DNA from: Clostridia bacterium
GTDB taxonomy: Bacteria > Bacillota > Clostridia > Oscillospirales > CAG-272
DNA length: 50,658 nucleotides
Reading direction: 5' to 3'
Assembly (NCBI GenBank): GCA_017550315.1
Contig: JAFZPN010000155.1
Location: 1 to 50,658 of the forward strand
Shown piece by piece: positions 16,635 to 24,527 of this stretch; positions within the stretch are counted from its first letter, which is position 1, and every line of letters starts with the position of its first letter. A program made the position numbers and the translations under genes. The notes beneath the pieces were generated by a model. It did not search any database. It was given only the letters and a program-made list of their open reading frames with translations, and was not told the origin of the DNA.

Positions 16635-17291
16635 TCAGAGGAACGAACGGTCGATGCCGATAGCCTTGATGAACTCTCGGGCGATGAGGAGGGAGCCGAT
16701 GTGCCCGGGATGGACGCGGTCCCAGGAGATGTAGGAAGAGTGGCGGTACTGCAGATACTCGTCGAACGCGGCCTGCGTGTTGACGTAGTGGCAGGAATAC
16801 TTCTTCGCCGTCTCCTCGCAGACGCGGATGTATTGATCGGTCAGGGCGCGCATCCGGTCCTCGCGGCAGGGTTCCATGTAATAGGGGGACATGAGAATTA
16901 CGCCCTTGACGACGGGAAGCGTGCGTTCGAGCATCTCGCCGAGGTTGCTGCGGTATTCTTCGAGATAGACGTGGCTGGAGAGCACGCCAGGGGAATCGAA
17001 CTGGCGCCAGATGTCGTTGATGCCGATCATCACGCTGACCCAGTCGGGCTTCAAGTTGATGACGTCGTTCTGCCATCTCGCCTTGAGCGAACGGCTCGTA
17101 TCGCCGCTGTTGCCGGTATTGGAGATCCAGAGCGTCCAGTCGGGATAGACGACGTTCAGGATGTTTTCGATCTGGCGCACATACCCGTCGCCCACGCCCG
17201 CATGCAGGCCTTCGCCTACGGGTCTTCCCCGTCCGGCGTCGGTGGTGGAGTCGCCGGTGAATACGATTCTGTCACCGCTTTGCAAAAGCAT
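16635..17291 (-). CDS. SGNH/GDSL hydrolase (carbohydrate esterase-like)
   Basis: This 218-residue protein has all four SGNH blocks: nucleophile Ser15 in FTGDSTTD, Gly in the SNTGNSGD block, Asn92 in GINDIW, and the Asp191-His194 pair in WDRVHPGHIG. The GDST start and compact size are typical of acetyl-esterases that deacetylate xylan or rhamnogalacturonan oligosaccharides. No signal peptide is present, so it should act on imported oligosaccharides. The ATG at 17291 has GGGAGG upstream. It heads the operon that continues into the TIM/DUF6807 fusion, behind an extended -10 promoter at 17346. The substrate is inferred only from context. Confidence 0.88.
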   Translation of the reverse strand: MLLQSGDRIVFTGDSTTDAGRGRPVGEGLHAGVGDGYVRQIENILNVVYPDWTLWISNTGNSGDTSRSLKARWQNDVINLKPDWVSVMIGINDIWRQFDSPGVLSSHVYLEEYRSNLGEMLERTLPVVKGVILMSPYYMEPCREDRMRALTDQYIRVCEETAKKYSCHYVNTQAAFDEYLQYRHSSYISWDRVHPGHIGSLLIAREFIKAIGIDRSFL

Positions 17292-17345
17292 AGAGTACCT
17301 CCCACTCAGTCTGTTTTTTGTTGTTTTTCAGGTTCCGACAGCTCT

Positions 17346-17373
17346 ATTATAGCATATCTTTCCGGGAAAACAA
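17346..17373 (-). promoter_or_regulatory. Promoter for the SGNH hydrolase operon
   Basis: Minus strand TTGTTT (17373-17368), 16 bases, then TATAAT (17351-17346) with TG one base upstream (TATGCTATAAT), an extended -10. It lies 55 bases before the ATG at 17291. Confidence 0.6.
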
Positions 17374-17536
17374 GAATTTTCGGGGCAATTGCAAAAAAAT
17401 TTTTCGTTTATTCCGCAAACGATCTCCGTATCTTGTGTTATCCTGCCGTATGAAACGCAATTTACGGGATCGGAATTCATTGCTTTATCAAACTACCGTT
17501 TTCGGGCTAAAATCTTCATATTCGGCACAAAACGTG

Positions 17537-17545
17537 TGGTATAAT
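17537..17545 (+). promoter_or_regulatory. Extended -10 promoter element for the DUF6514 gene
   Basis: TGGTATAAT ends at 17545, 31 bases before the ATG at 17577. No convincing -35 is seen 17 bases upstream. Confidence 0.5.
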
Positions 17546-17576
17546 GGCATTACAGTAAAAACACGGAGGCCCAATC

Positions 17577-17825
17577 ATGACCATCGAGATGCGGACGTCG
17601 GAGATCGCGGGATACCGTCTGACCTACCGGCTCGAAGAGATCCCGCTGAGGAGGGGCGCATCCTATGCCATCGCCGTGCGGATCGAAACGGACAACGGGA
17701 CGGAAGACGCCGCCGTTCACGACGTATGCCGGAACCGCGCGGACGCCGAGGCGCTCTTTCACGTGATCGTAAAAGGGCTCGTCACGCCGTGCACCCTCGC
17801 GGACGTGCTCGAAGACCTGCTCTGA
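17577..17825 (+). CDS. DUF6514-like small protein
   Basis: This 82-residue acidic protein resembles the DUF6514 family of small Clostridia proteins. The best match to memory is the C-terminus, GLVTPCTLADVLEDLL, which fits the family pattern VTPxxLxDVLEDxL. The N-terminal half is predicted beta (AGYRLTYRLEEIPLRRG, YAIAVRIETDNG). Its function is unknown and no motif suggests catalysis. The ATG at 17577 is preceded by GGAGG with 7-base spacing. It lies 102 bases upstream of comEC on the same strand; a promoter-like element between them suggests separate transcription. Confidence 0.6.
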   Translation: MTIEMRTSEIAGYRLTYRLEEIPLRRGASYAIAVRIETDNGTEDAAVHDVCRNRADAEALFHVIVKGLVTPCTLADVLEDLL

Positions 17826-17862
17826 CAGCGACCCGCCGAAATCACTCTTTTTCGTTTTCCTC

Positions 17863-17891
17863 TGTACATTTCCCGCGAAATATGGTAAAAT
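17863..17891 (+). promoter_or_regulatory. Possible comEC promoter
   Basis: TGTACA (17863-17868), 17 bases, TAAAAT (17886-17891) with TG one base before the -10. It overlaps a TTTCCCG/CGGGAAA inverted repeat (17870-17898) that could also be an operator. The match is weak. Confidence 0.35.
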
Positions 17892-17927
17892 ACGGGAAAA
17901 CCCCGATTCGCGGAAGGAGGAGACGGC

Positions 17928-20189
17928 ATGCAGTTTCTCGAGAAGTACCCGACCGTCGCAATGTTTTTTGCGTTCTTCCTCTCCTCCTGCCTTCTCGCCT
18001 ACGGGACCTTCCCCGTCCGGATGGGGATCCTCACCGCGGTCCTTCTGCTCCTCACCGCGGTCGTGCTCCGCCGCCCCCTCTTCGGAAACGCGCGGCGCGG
18101 CGTGATCCTTATGCTGGCAGCGACCCTCGCGGCGGGTATCTGGTCCGTCGGCTGGAACGATTTCTGGGCGGCGAAGATCGAAACGGCGGCGGGGACGACG
18201 GAATATGCGGCGCTCCGGATCACGGACTGCGACTATACCGCCGTCTACGGCTCCCGTTACCGGGCGGAAATTCTCTCGTCGGGATGCCTGCCGAAGCACA
18301 CGGGCGTCTTTCTCGAAACTTCGCAGAACGGGCTGGCAAACGGTTCGATCGTGGAGGGCGAGATCACCTACTCTTCCCTCTCCTCGCTCGGCTCCGGGAC
18401 CTTCGACGCCGTCCGCTATTACCGCTCCGACCGGATCTTTCTCCTCGCCGAGGGAGAGCCCGCCGTCACCGGCTTCCGGCGCGTCGTCAGTGTCCGGGCC
18501 TTCTTCCGCGCGATCAGCGAGCGTCTCACCGCCTTCCTCGTCGCCCATGCGGGACGGGATGCGGGCGGGCTCGGCGCGGCGCTGACGCTCGGGAACCGCG
18601 ACCATGTTCAGGACGCGCTCACGCGGGATTTCCGCCGGATCGGCATCTCGCATCTGCTCGTCGTCAGCGGGACGCACTTCTCGATTCTCATCTCCCTGCT
18701 CACCGCGCTGTTCCGCCGCCTCCCGATCCACCGCAGGAAGCGGGCCGCGATCACGATCGCCGTCATCGTCTTCTTCATCTTTCTGACCGGCGGTACCCCG
18801 TCCGTCGTCCGCGCGGGGATCATGCACCTGCTCGTCCAGCTCGGCATTCTCTTCACCCGGCGCGCGAACAGCCTCAATTCCTTCGCGATCTCCGGGGCGG
18901 TTCTCATCCTGATCAATCCCTTTGCGGCGGCGGACTGCGGTCTCCAGCTCTCCTTCGCCGCGACCTACGCCTGCCTGCTCTATGCGGCGGACCGGAACAA
19001 TCTCTTCCGGAAATGCACCCGCGGACTGCGCAAGAGCCGCCTGCGCTTCCTCTTCAAGCCGCTCGAGCTCATTGTCCTCACCGCATGGGTATCCTTTGTC
19101 ACGCTGCCGCTGATCTGGCTGTATTTCGGCGAGCTTCCGCTGCTCTCGATCCCGGCGAACCTTCTCTTCGTGCCGCTCGTGACGGTGTATATGTACCTCA
19201 CCCTTGCAATGCTGATTCTCTCGCCGCTCGTCGTCCTCACGCCGCTCTTCGCCCGCCTGCTCGAGGTCGGTTACGCGGCGCTCACGTCCCTCGCCGGATC
19301 CTGCTCCCGTCTCGGATCGGTCGTGCTGCCGGTGAACTATTCCTTCGCGCTGTTCTTTCTCGTGCCGGCGGCGATCCTTCTGCTCGCGTTCCCCTTTTTC
19401 CGGGAGCGGGGGAAGAAGATCGCGCTCCTCACGGGATGCTCGCTGACCGCCGTATTCCTCATGACCGTCGGATGCGTCCGGCTCGCCGCGCGGGATGACG
19501 TCGCCTTCACCTATCTCAACCGCGGGATCCGCGACAGCTTTGTCGTCCTGTCCGAGAACCGCGTCCTCTTCGGCGATATGAGCGACGGGGCGTCCGGCTC
19601 GATCCCGCTCCTCACGGCGGAGATGTCCCGGCTCCACGCCTCCGAAGTCGACGCCGTCGTCCTGACGCACTATCACAAGAAGCATGTCCAGTACCTCGGG
19701 CGGCTTGCGGAGCGTCAGATCGTGCGCGCGCTCGTCCTCCCGGAACCGCAGAACGACGACGAGCGCGAGGTCTGTGCCTCGCTCGAAGAGACCGCCGGCG
19801 AATACGGGATCGACGTCATCCGGATCCCGGCGGGGGAGGCGTACGATTTTTACGGCATCGGGATCACGGTCTTCCCGCGCACGCTCCTCTCCCGCTCGAC
19901 GCATCCCGTCTCCGGGGCCGAAATCGATCTGCCGGGCTGCACAGCCGTGCTCGCGTCTTCATCGTTCAATCAGGGGGATCCGGCGCTGATCGAGGCGGTG
20001 AACACGGCGGACGTTTTGATCCTCGGGCCGCATTCCCCGGTCTACAAAAAGAACTTCCGGCTGGATTTTGACGATCCGCCGGAGGTCATGGCGTTCTGCG
20101 CCGATGCGCTTTCGTATATGGAAGAGGTGCCGGAGGGCTATGTTCCGATCGCCGGGCAGCCCATCCGGGTCACGGGACGGCGCGGGTGA
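17928..20189 (+). CDS. comEC: ComEC/Rec2 family DNA uptake channel with degenerate MBL-type domain
   Basis: This 753-residue membrane protein has the ComEC order: N-terminal helices and a DUF4131-type OB region (residues 1-180), the competence core with GISHLLVVSGTHFSIL at about 239-254, GGTPSVVRAGIMH, about eight further helices to 520, and a C-terminal beta-lactamase-like domain. ComEC carries single-stranded DNA across the membrane in transformation. The C-terminal metal motif, normally HxHxDH, is THYHKKH (580-586), so Asp is replaced by Lys and nuclease activity is doubtful. AAGGAGGAG precedes the ATG at 17928. Its stop lies 2 bases from that of convergent rnhA. No other competence gene is in the window. 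Confidence 0.88.
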   Translation: MQFLEKYPTVAMFFAFFLSSCLLAYGTFPVRMGILTAVLLLLTAVVLRRPLFGNARRGVILMLAATLAAGIWSVGWNDFWAAKIETAAGTTEYAALRITDCDYTAVYGSRYRAEILSSGCLPKHTGVFLETSQNGLANGSIVEGEITYSSLSSLGSGTFDAVRYYRSDRIFLLAEGEPAVTGFRRVVSVRAFFRAISERLTAFLVAHAGRDAGGLGAALTLGNRDHVQDALTRDFRRIGISHLLVVSGTHFSILISLLTALFRRLPIHRRKRAAITIAVIVFFIFLTGGTPSVVRAGIMHLLVQLGILFTRRANSLNSFAISGAVLILINPFAAADCGLQLSFAATYACLLYAADRNNLFRKCTRGLRKSRLRFLFKPLELIVLTAWVSFVTLPLIWLYFGELPLLSIPANLLFVPLVTVYMYLTLAMLILSPLVVLTPLFARLLEVGYAALTSLAGSCSRLGSVVLPVNYSFALFFLVPAAILLLAFPFFRERGKKIALLTGCSLTAVFLMTVGCVRLAARDDVAFTYLNRGIRDSFVVLSENRVLFGDMSDGASGSIPLLTAEMSRLHASEVDAVVLTHYHKKHVQYLGRLAERQIVRALVLPEPQNDDEREVCASLEETAGEYGIDVIRIPAGEAYDFYGIGITVFPRTLLSRSTHPVSGAEIDLPGCTAVLASSSFNQGDPALIEAVNTADVLILGPHSPVYKKNFRLDFDDPPEVMAFCADALSYMEEVPEGYVPIAGQPIRVTGRRG

Positions 20190-20191
20190 AG

Positions 20192-20665
20192 TCACTCGGA
20201 TTCGGATTCCGAAGGTTCCCCGGACGCCTGATCGTATTCCTGCGCGCGGGCCTGGGCCATTTCGTCGCAGCGCTCGTTGTACGGATGCCCGGCGTGGCCC
20301 TTCACCCAAACGAACGTGACGCGATGGATCTCACACAGCGCGAGCAGCTCGTCCCAGAGATCGGGATTGAGCGCGGGCGAATGGTCGGCTCTCCGCCAGC
20401 CCTTTGCCTTCCACGAGACCGCCCACCCCTTCCCCATCCCGTCGCAGAGATAGCGAGAATCCGTCGTCAGCGTCACTTCGCAGGGCGTTTTCAGGGCTTT
20501 CAGCGCCTCGATGGCCGCCGTCAGCTCCATCCGGTTGTTCGTCGTGTCCGGCTCACCCCCGGACATTTCTTTTTCGATCTTTTTATAGACAAGCACCGCG
20601 CCCCATCCGCCCGGTCCGGGGTTGCGCAGGCACGAGCCGTCGGTGTAGATATCCACTTTCTGCAT
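20192..20665 (-). CDS. rnhA: Ribonuclease HI
   Basis: This 157-residue protein degrades the RNA strand of RNA-DNA hybrids. All active-site acids of RNase HI are present: Asp9 in [12 protein letters not shown], Glu47 in [13 protein letters not shown], Asp69 in [10 protein letters not shown] and Asp134 in NERCDEMA. The loop histidine His124 lies in [14 protein letters not shown]. The length is normal for the family with a short acidic tail ([10 protein letters not shown]). The ATG at 20665 has AAGGAG 6 bases upstream, and a TTGCAA-N17-TATACT promoter precedes it. It is convergent with comEC with only 2 bases between stops, so the two transcripts probably overlap. Confidence 0.95.
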   Translation of the reverse strand: MQKVDIYTDGSCLRNPGPGGWGAVLVYKKIEKEMSGGEPDTTNNRMELTAAIEALKALKTPCEVTLTTDSRYLCDGMGKGWAVSWKAKGWRRADHSPALNPDLWDELLALCEIHRVTFVWVKGHAGHPYNERCDEMAQARAQEYDQASGEPSESESE

Positions 20666-20693
20666 GGTCTTCTCCTTCGCTTTGTTCCCCCTC

Positions 20694-20722
20694 AGTATAG
20701 CACATCGCGCGCCGCATTGCAA
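20694..20722 (-). promoter_or_regulatory. rnhA promoter
   Basis: Minus strand TTGCAA (20722-20717), 17-base spacer, TATACT (20699-20694). The start would be near 20687, about 22 bases before the ATG at 20665. Confidence 0.7.
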
Positions 20723-20823
20723 GAGGAAACTCGTCCGCGTGACCAAACGGCGCGGGATGCATATCCTGATGACGAGGACGCGGACACAGCGTCTTCCAAG
20801 TTCAAACGGAGGAACCATAGAAG

Positions 20824-21216
20824 ATGATGGAGTACAGAAACCCCGCGGGGACCGATGCGGTCGGGATGGCGGCGGAATCGGTGACGTCCGACGGTCCGGT
20901 GAGCCGTCCCTTCTCGGAGGGCAGGCCCGACCGGCGGGCATCGGGACGCCGCACGAGGAGGATGAACCGGACGCAGGAGAACACGTTCCGCGCTGCCGGT
21001 GATCCGGACGACGGGCAGACGCCCATGCCGATCGCGGAAGACGGACAGGGGGAGGCGTGCTGCGGCGGGACATTCCTCGCGGGCTATTCCCTCGCCATGG
21101 CCTACTTTCCCGATCAGGATTGGGCCGGGATCTACGAGGACGAGGAGGCAGCCCTGCGGCAGGGGACGCTCTTCGCCGCGCTCGATTTCCCCTTCTGCCC
21201 GGGATGCAGACGGTGA
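20824..21216 (+). CDS. cotJA: Spore coat associated protein CotJA, with long N-terminal extension
   Basis: The C-terminal 45 residues match Cot[29 protein letters not shown]... followed by DFPFCPGC (residues about 88-128). CotJA, CotJB and CotJC form a sigma-E-dependent spore inner coat operon in Bacillus and Clostridia. Typical CotJA is about 70-85 residues; here about 80 extra residues precede the core. They are rich in Arg, Gly, Asp and Pro and look disordered. Two adjacent ATGs (20824 and 20827) stand about 11 bases after GGAGG, which is a loose spacing, and an internal ATG at 20962 would give a shorter form. CotJB starts 14 bases after its stop. Confidence 0.75.
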   Translation: MMEYRNPAGTDAVGMAAESVTSDGPVSRPFSEGRPDRRASGRRTRRMNRTQENTFRAAGDPDDGQTPMPIAEDGQGEACCGGTFLAGYSLAMAYFPDQDWAGIYEDEEAALRQGTLFAALDFPFCPGCRR

Positions 21217-21229
21217 CGGGGGTGCGGAC

Positions 21230-21475
21230 ATGAACGAAAGACAGAAACTCATGCAGAAGATCCAGGCCTGCTGCTTCGTTCTGACGGAGACCGGCCTGTA
21301 CCTCGATACCCACCCCTCGTGCCGCAAGGCGCTCCGGTACTTCGAGAAGTACCGCCGGATGCGCGACGAGGCGGTGCGGCAGTACGAGCAGAGATACGGC
21401 GCGCTGACCTATACCGGTGCGGACACGGCAAACGGATGGAACTGGGTCACGGAACCGTTTCCGTGGGAAGCGTAA
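21230..21475 (+). CDS. cotJB: Spore coat protein CotJB
   Basis: This 81-residue protein matches Cot[22 protein letters not shown] near the N-terminus, [17 protein letters not shown] in the middle, and a C-terminal [13 protein letters not shown], which is the most conserved part of the family. Its role is structural, needed with CotJA and CotJC for coat assembly. GGGGGTG stands 8 bases before ATG 21230. It lies between cotJA and cotJC with gaps of 13 and 12 bases, so the three are one operon. The longer open frame upstream overlaps cotJA and has no ribosome site. Confidence 0.9.
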   Translation: MNERQKLMQKIQACCFVLTETGLYLDTHPSCRKALRYFEKYRRMRDEAVRQYEQRYGALTYTGADTANGWNWVTEPFPWEA

Positions 21476-21487
21476 GGAGGCGGCGGT

Positions 21488-22096
21488 ATGTGGATCTACG
21501 AAAAGAAGCTCGAATATCCGATCAACATCAAAAAACCCGATCCGAAGCTCGCCCAGCTGATCATCTCCCAGCTCGGCGGCCCGGACGGGGAGCTCGGCGC
21601 GTCGATGCGCTATCTGAATCAGCGGTACTCGATGCCGTACCGTCAGGTGACGGGCGTCCTGACCGACATCGGGACGGAGGAGCTCGCGCACCTTGAGATG
21701 GTCGCGACGATCCTGTCCCAGCTCACACGGAACCTGACGCCGGAGGAGATCGAGAAGTCCGGATTCGCGACGTACTTCGTCGATCACACGACCGGGGTCT
21801 ATCCGGTATCGGCGGCGGGCGTCCCGTTCGACATGAAATATATCGGCGTGAAGGGCGACGCCATCGCGGATCTGAGCGAAGATATGGCCGCGGAACAGAA
21901 GGCGCGGGTTACCTATGACAACCTGATCCGCCTGATCGACGATCCGGACGTGTGCGATCCCATCCGGTTTCTCCGAGAGCGCGAGGTGGTGCACTACCAG
22001 CGGTTCGGAGACGCGCTGCGGGTCGTGCAGGAACAGCTCGACGCGCGGAACTTCTACGGCTGGAATCCGGAATTCGACAAGGTCCAGAAAAAGTGA
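21488..22096 (+). CDS. cotJC: Spore coat protein CotJC (manganese catalase fold)
   Basis: This 202-residue protein has the ferritin-like four-helix bundle of manganese catalases, as CotJC does. Glu and His metal ligands are visible in [14 protein letters not shown] and [13 protein letters not shown], and [12 protein letters not shown]-type helices supply further acids ([13 protein letters not shown]). It begins with the family's [18 protein letters not shown]. It would destroy hydrogen peroxide or act structurally in the spore coat. AAGGAGG stands 8 bases before ATG 21488. It is last in cotJABC, followed 5 bases later by a strong terminator hairpin. Length is normal for CotJC, which is about 190-215 residues. 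Confidence 0.93.
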   Translation: MWIYEKKLEYPINIKKPDPKLAQLIISQLGGPDGELGASMRYLNQRYSMPYRQVTGVLTDIGTEELAHLEMVATILSQLTRNLTPEEIEKSGFATYFVDHTTGVYPVSAAGVPFDMKYIGVKGDAIADLSEDMAAEQKARVTYDNLIRLIDDPDVCDPIRFLREREVVHYQRFGDALRVVQEQLDARNFYGWNPEFDKVQKK

Positions 22097-22101
22097 AACG
22101 A

Positions 22102-22143
22102 AAACACCCGGTTCCGCGTGGGATCGGGTGTTTGTCCTTTTTA
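22102..22143 (+). terminator. Terminator of cotJABC (probably bidirectional)
   Basis: AAACACCCG (22102-22110) pairs perfectly with CGGGTGTTT (22125-22133), followed by GTCCTTTTTA. On the opposite strand the stem is followed by CGTTTCAC. It lies between the convergent cotJC and MBL genes. Confidence 0.85.
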
Positions 22144-23463
22144 TGACGCTGACGGTTCTTTCCTGTTTCCGTACAGATCGATGCCGTCGTGCTCGCCGCC
22201 GACGCGCGGAAGGGTCTTCACGGTGCGGTACCGTCCGTTCTCGAAGCGGAAGACGGTCGTCTGATCCTCGTACCAGAGATAGGCGGGATCGGCAAGGCAG
22301 GCGACGACCTCGGCGAGCTTCGGTTCGTTCTCGACCGTGTGTCCGCCGTAGTGGCTGTTCGGGAGCATCGCATAATCCGCGTCGATCAGGGGGTAGAGCG
22401 TCGAGAGGTAGTTGAAGCAGTGGTGCGCGATCTGCACGACGTCGGACTTCCACATTGAAGCGGGGACAGTTTTCGCGACGAGGGCTTCGGTCTCGGTGTT
22501 CGTGTCGCCGAGCCACATCACGACCCCGCCGCTCCTCGTTGTCATTCTCAGAATGGTCGAGGTGCAGTTGAAGTCGCGGAACGGGTATTCCGCCGGGTTC
22601 TCGGGCCGGATCGCGTCCTCGTGCGTGTAAAGGACCTCGAACTTCGTTCCGGCGAGCGTGAAGGCCATGCCGGTGTGGAGCTTGAAGGTCAGCGCGTCCG
22701 GCGTATATTCCCGGAGGGTATCCCGCAGAACGAAGGATTCCTCGTCACACCGCCGGCGGACCGTGACGTGCGAGGGAAAATTGTAGAGGATCCGCTCGAG
22801 ATCGAAGGCGTCCGGATAGGTCCGGAGAAGCCGGATGCAGGCCGCGACGTGATCCCCGTGGGCGTGGGTGAAGAACCATCCGGCGATCCGCATTTTCTCC
22901 CCTTCGGGCACCCCGGTGAGTTCGCGCAGGAAAGCATACATGCCAGTGAGCGCTTCCTCGGAGCACTGGAGCTCGTCGCCGCCGTCGATCAGAAAGAGCG
23001 AATTGTCGGAGAGCTTGATGATATAGAACATCCCGCAGTTGGTCGTCGTCGGGGAATGCCCGTTCTCCGGATCGTAGTACAGGGCATACTGGCAGATCTC
23101 CTCGGCATCGCCTCCCGGGATGCCGCCGGAGAGATTTTTCCCGGACATGCCGGGGACATCTTCGATAAGGCGGACGACGCCCGTCGCCTTGGTGAGATAG
23201 GCATAGACGGACGTACCGTCCAGGACTCCGCTCACGGCGCGGACGGCGTCGTTTTCGTATTCCGCGATGTCATCGAATCCCGCGTCCCCGAGGATCCCGA
23301 CATACTGTGTGAACTCCTCATCCGTCGCGCCGGTGACCATCTTCATCTTCGCGTCTTCATCCGTGGGGCCTTCCTTGTCGTCCGCGAGCATCGGGCCCGC
23401 GTTGTAGATCCCGTCGACCGGCGTCCCGCCCGGAAATGCGGGGATCTTTTCAAAATCCGTCAT
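22141..23463 (-). CDS. Metallo-beta-lactamase-fold hydrolase, cytosolic, paralogue of 45501 lipoprotein
   Basis: This 440-residue protein has an alpha/beta N-terminal domain (residues 45-100) and a metallo-beta-lactamase domain. The metal motif is FFTHAHGDH (His200, His202, Asp204, His205); further ligands are Asp in MWLGDTNTE and His in [11 protein letters not shown]. The domain arrangement recalls the ComEC/Rec2-type MBL hydrolases. The substrate is unknown. No signal peptide is present. The protein at 45501 shares both domains, including the pattern [15 protein letters not shown] against DEYEAYLGMLEAAGF, but is a lipoprotein. ATG 23463 has AGGAGG upstream. It lies 19 bases after the lipid kinase gene, so the two are probably cotranscribed. 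Confidence 0.8.
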   Translation of the reverse strand: MTDFEKIPAFPGGTPVDGIYNAGPMLADDKEGPTDEDAKMKMVTGATDEEFTQYVGILGDAGFDDIAEYENDAVRAVSGVLDGTSVYAYLTKATGVVRLIEDVPGMSGKNLSGGIPGGDAEEICQYALYYDPENGHSPTTTNCGMFYIIKLSDNSLFLIDGGDELQCSEEALTGMYAFLRELTGVPEGEKMRIAGWFFTHAHGDHVAACIRLLRTYPDAFDLERILYNFPSHVTVRRRCDEESFVLRDTLREYTPDALTFKLHTGMAFTLAGTKFEVLYTHEDAIRPENPAEYPFRDFNCTSTILRMTTRSGGVVMWLGDTNTETEALVAKTVPASMWKSDVVQIAHHCFNYLSTLYPLIDADYAMLPNSHYGGHTVENEPKLAEVVACLADPAYLWYEDQTTVFRFENGRYRTVKTLPRVGGEHDGIDLYGNRKEPSAS

Positions 23464-23482
23464 GATTTTTTCCTCCTGATTG

Positions 23483-24364
23483 TCAGAGAAACAGCTCGAC
23501 GGCGTGTTCCATCACGTCGATCTCGCCGCTTTTGACTTCTCCTCCGTTCTCGCCGTCCACCGTCCATGACACGGGCGCCTCCGCCTCGAAACGCAGGTGC
23601 CGGGTGTGCGCAAAGACGATGTACTCGCTCGACGTATCCTGCATGAGGACCGCGCCGAGCATTTTTCCGTTGTCGGCAGGGTTGTCCGGCTGCCGGATCA
23701 GGATGACCTCCATGAGGCCGTCCGACGGGCTGATGTCCTCCTTCATCCGCAGATCGAAGCCGCCGACGCGCCGGGTATTCGAGACCATGCCGTAGAGAAA
23801 GCCGCCCTCGGCCTCTCCGCCGTCGTAGGTGATCTTCATGCGGATCGGACGGATCGCCGGAAGGCTTTTCAGCCCTTCAAAGATGTACGCGGACCATCCG
23901 AGGCTCTGCTTCATGGGCTGCGGCGTCGCGTAGGATGCCTCGGTGAACGCGCCGAACGCCGCGACGTAGACATAAGGCCGCCCGCAGAAGACGTTGACAT
24001 CGACGGGGACCGCCTCGCCCGCCGCGATCCTCTCCGCCGCAGCGAGGGGTTTGCGCGGGATCCCCCAGCTCACGGCGAAATCGTTCGTCGTGCCGGACGG
24101 GAGATACCCGATCTTCGGCTTCTTCTCAAAACCGATGACGCCGGAGACGGTCTCGTTGAGCGTTCCGTCGCCGCCCGCGCAGACGATGGTGTCAAACTGA
24201 CTGCCGATCGCACGCACGGTGTCCTGCGTGTCGTGCTTGTACCGGGTGACGTGGGTCGTGACCGCGTAGCCCGCCCGCCCGAAGGTGTCGAGGATGTCGA
24301 TGAGCGACGGCGTGAGCGCGGCCTTGGCCGTGACGGGGTTGATGATGAATAAGAGCTTTTTCAT
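23483..24364 (-). CDS. Diacylglycerol/lipid kinase family protein (YegS/BmrU-like)
   Basis: This 293-residue protein belongs to the lipid kinase family that includes diacylglycerol kinase DgkB, YegS and eukaryotic sphingosine kinases. The nucleotide motif GGDGTLNE is at 64-71, and PSGTTNDFAVSWGIP follows at about 89-103. The N-terminal INPVTAKAA replaces the common NPxSGKG. Later SDGLMEVILI and the C-terminal WTVDGENGGE motif are also family features. It transfers phosphate from ATP to a lipid hydroxyl at the membrane. Because a sphingoid-base gene pair lies 1.5 kb away on the other strand, a sphingoid kinase role is possible but untested. ATG 24364 has GAGGG upstream. Confidence 0.9.
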   Translation of the reverse strand: MKKLLFIINPVTAKAALTPSLIDILDTFGRAGYAVTTHVTRYKHDTQDTVRAIGSQFDTIVCAGGDGTLNETVSGVIGFEKKPKIGYLPSGTTNDFAVSWGIPRKPLAAAERIAAGEAVPVDVNVFCGRPYVYVAAFGAFTEASYATPQPMKQSLGWSAYIFEGLKSLPAIRPIRMKITYDGGEAEGGFLYGMVSNTRRVGGFDLRMKEDISPSDGLMEVILIRQPDNPADNGKMLGAVLMQDTSSEYIVFAHTRHLRFEAEAPVSWTVDGENGGEVKSGEIDVMEHAVELFL

Positions 24365-24393
24365 GGATGTCCCTCATAATGCGTTCTGCTCCC

Positions 24394-24422
24394 ATGATAC
24401 CGCATGGGCGACTTCCGTGCCA
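24394..24422 (-). promoter_or_regulatory. Probable promoter for lipid kinase - MBL pair
   Basis: Minus strand TGGCAC (24422-24417), 17 bases, TATCAT (24399-24394), 29 bases before the ATG at 24364. The match is moderate. Confidence 0.45.
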
Positions 24423-24471
24423 CGTTTTCCCGTGTCCGCGCTGTAAACTTATTATGACGGGAGAGGCGCGG

Positions 24472-24505
24472 ACAAAAGGCGGGGGAGGATTGCGGCTCCT
24501 CCCCC
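24472..24505 (-). terminator. Terminator of the Gfo/Idh/MocA gene at 24528
   Basis: GGGGGAGGA (24481-24489) pairs perfectly with TCCTCCCCC (24497-24505); on the minus strand the stem is followed by GCCTTTTGTC. It lies 22 bases past the stop. Confidence 0.75.
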
Positions 24506-24527
24506 GTGACTGGGATGCAGGTGATGT

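Noticed and set aside
14586-17453. A 955-codon plus-strand open frame
   Set aside because: It lies antisense to the DUF6807 fusion and SGNH hydrolase genes, has no ribosome site and matches no family.
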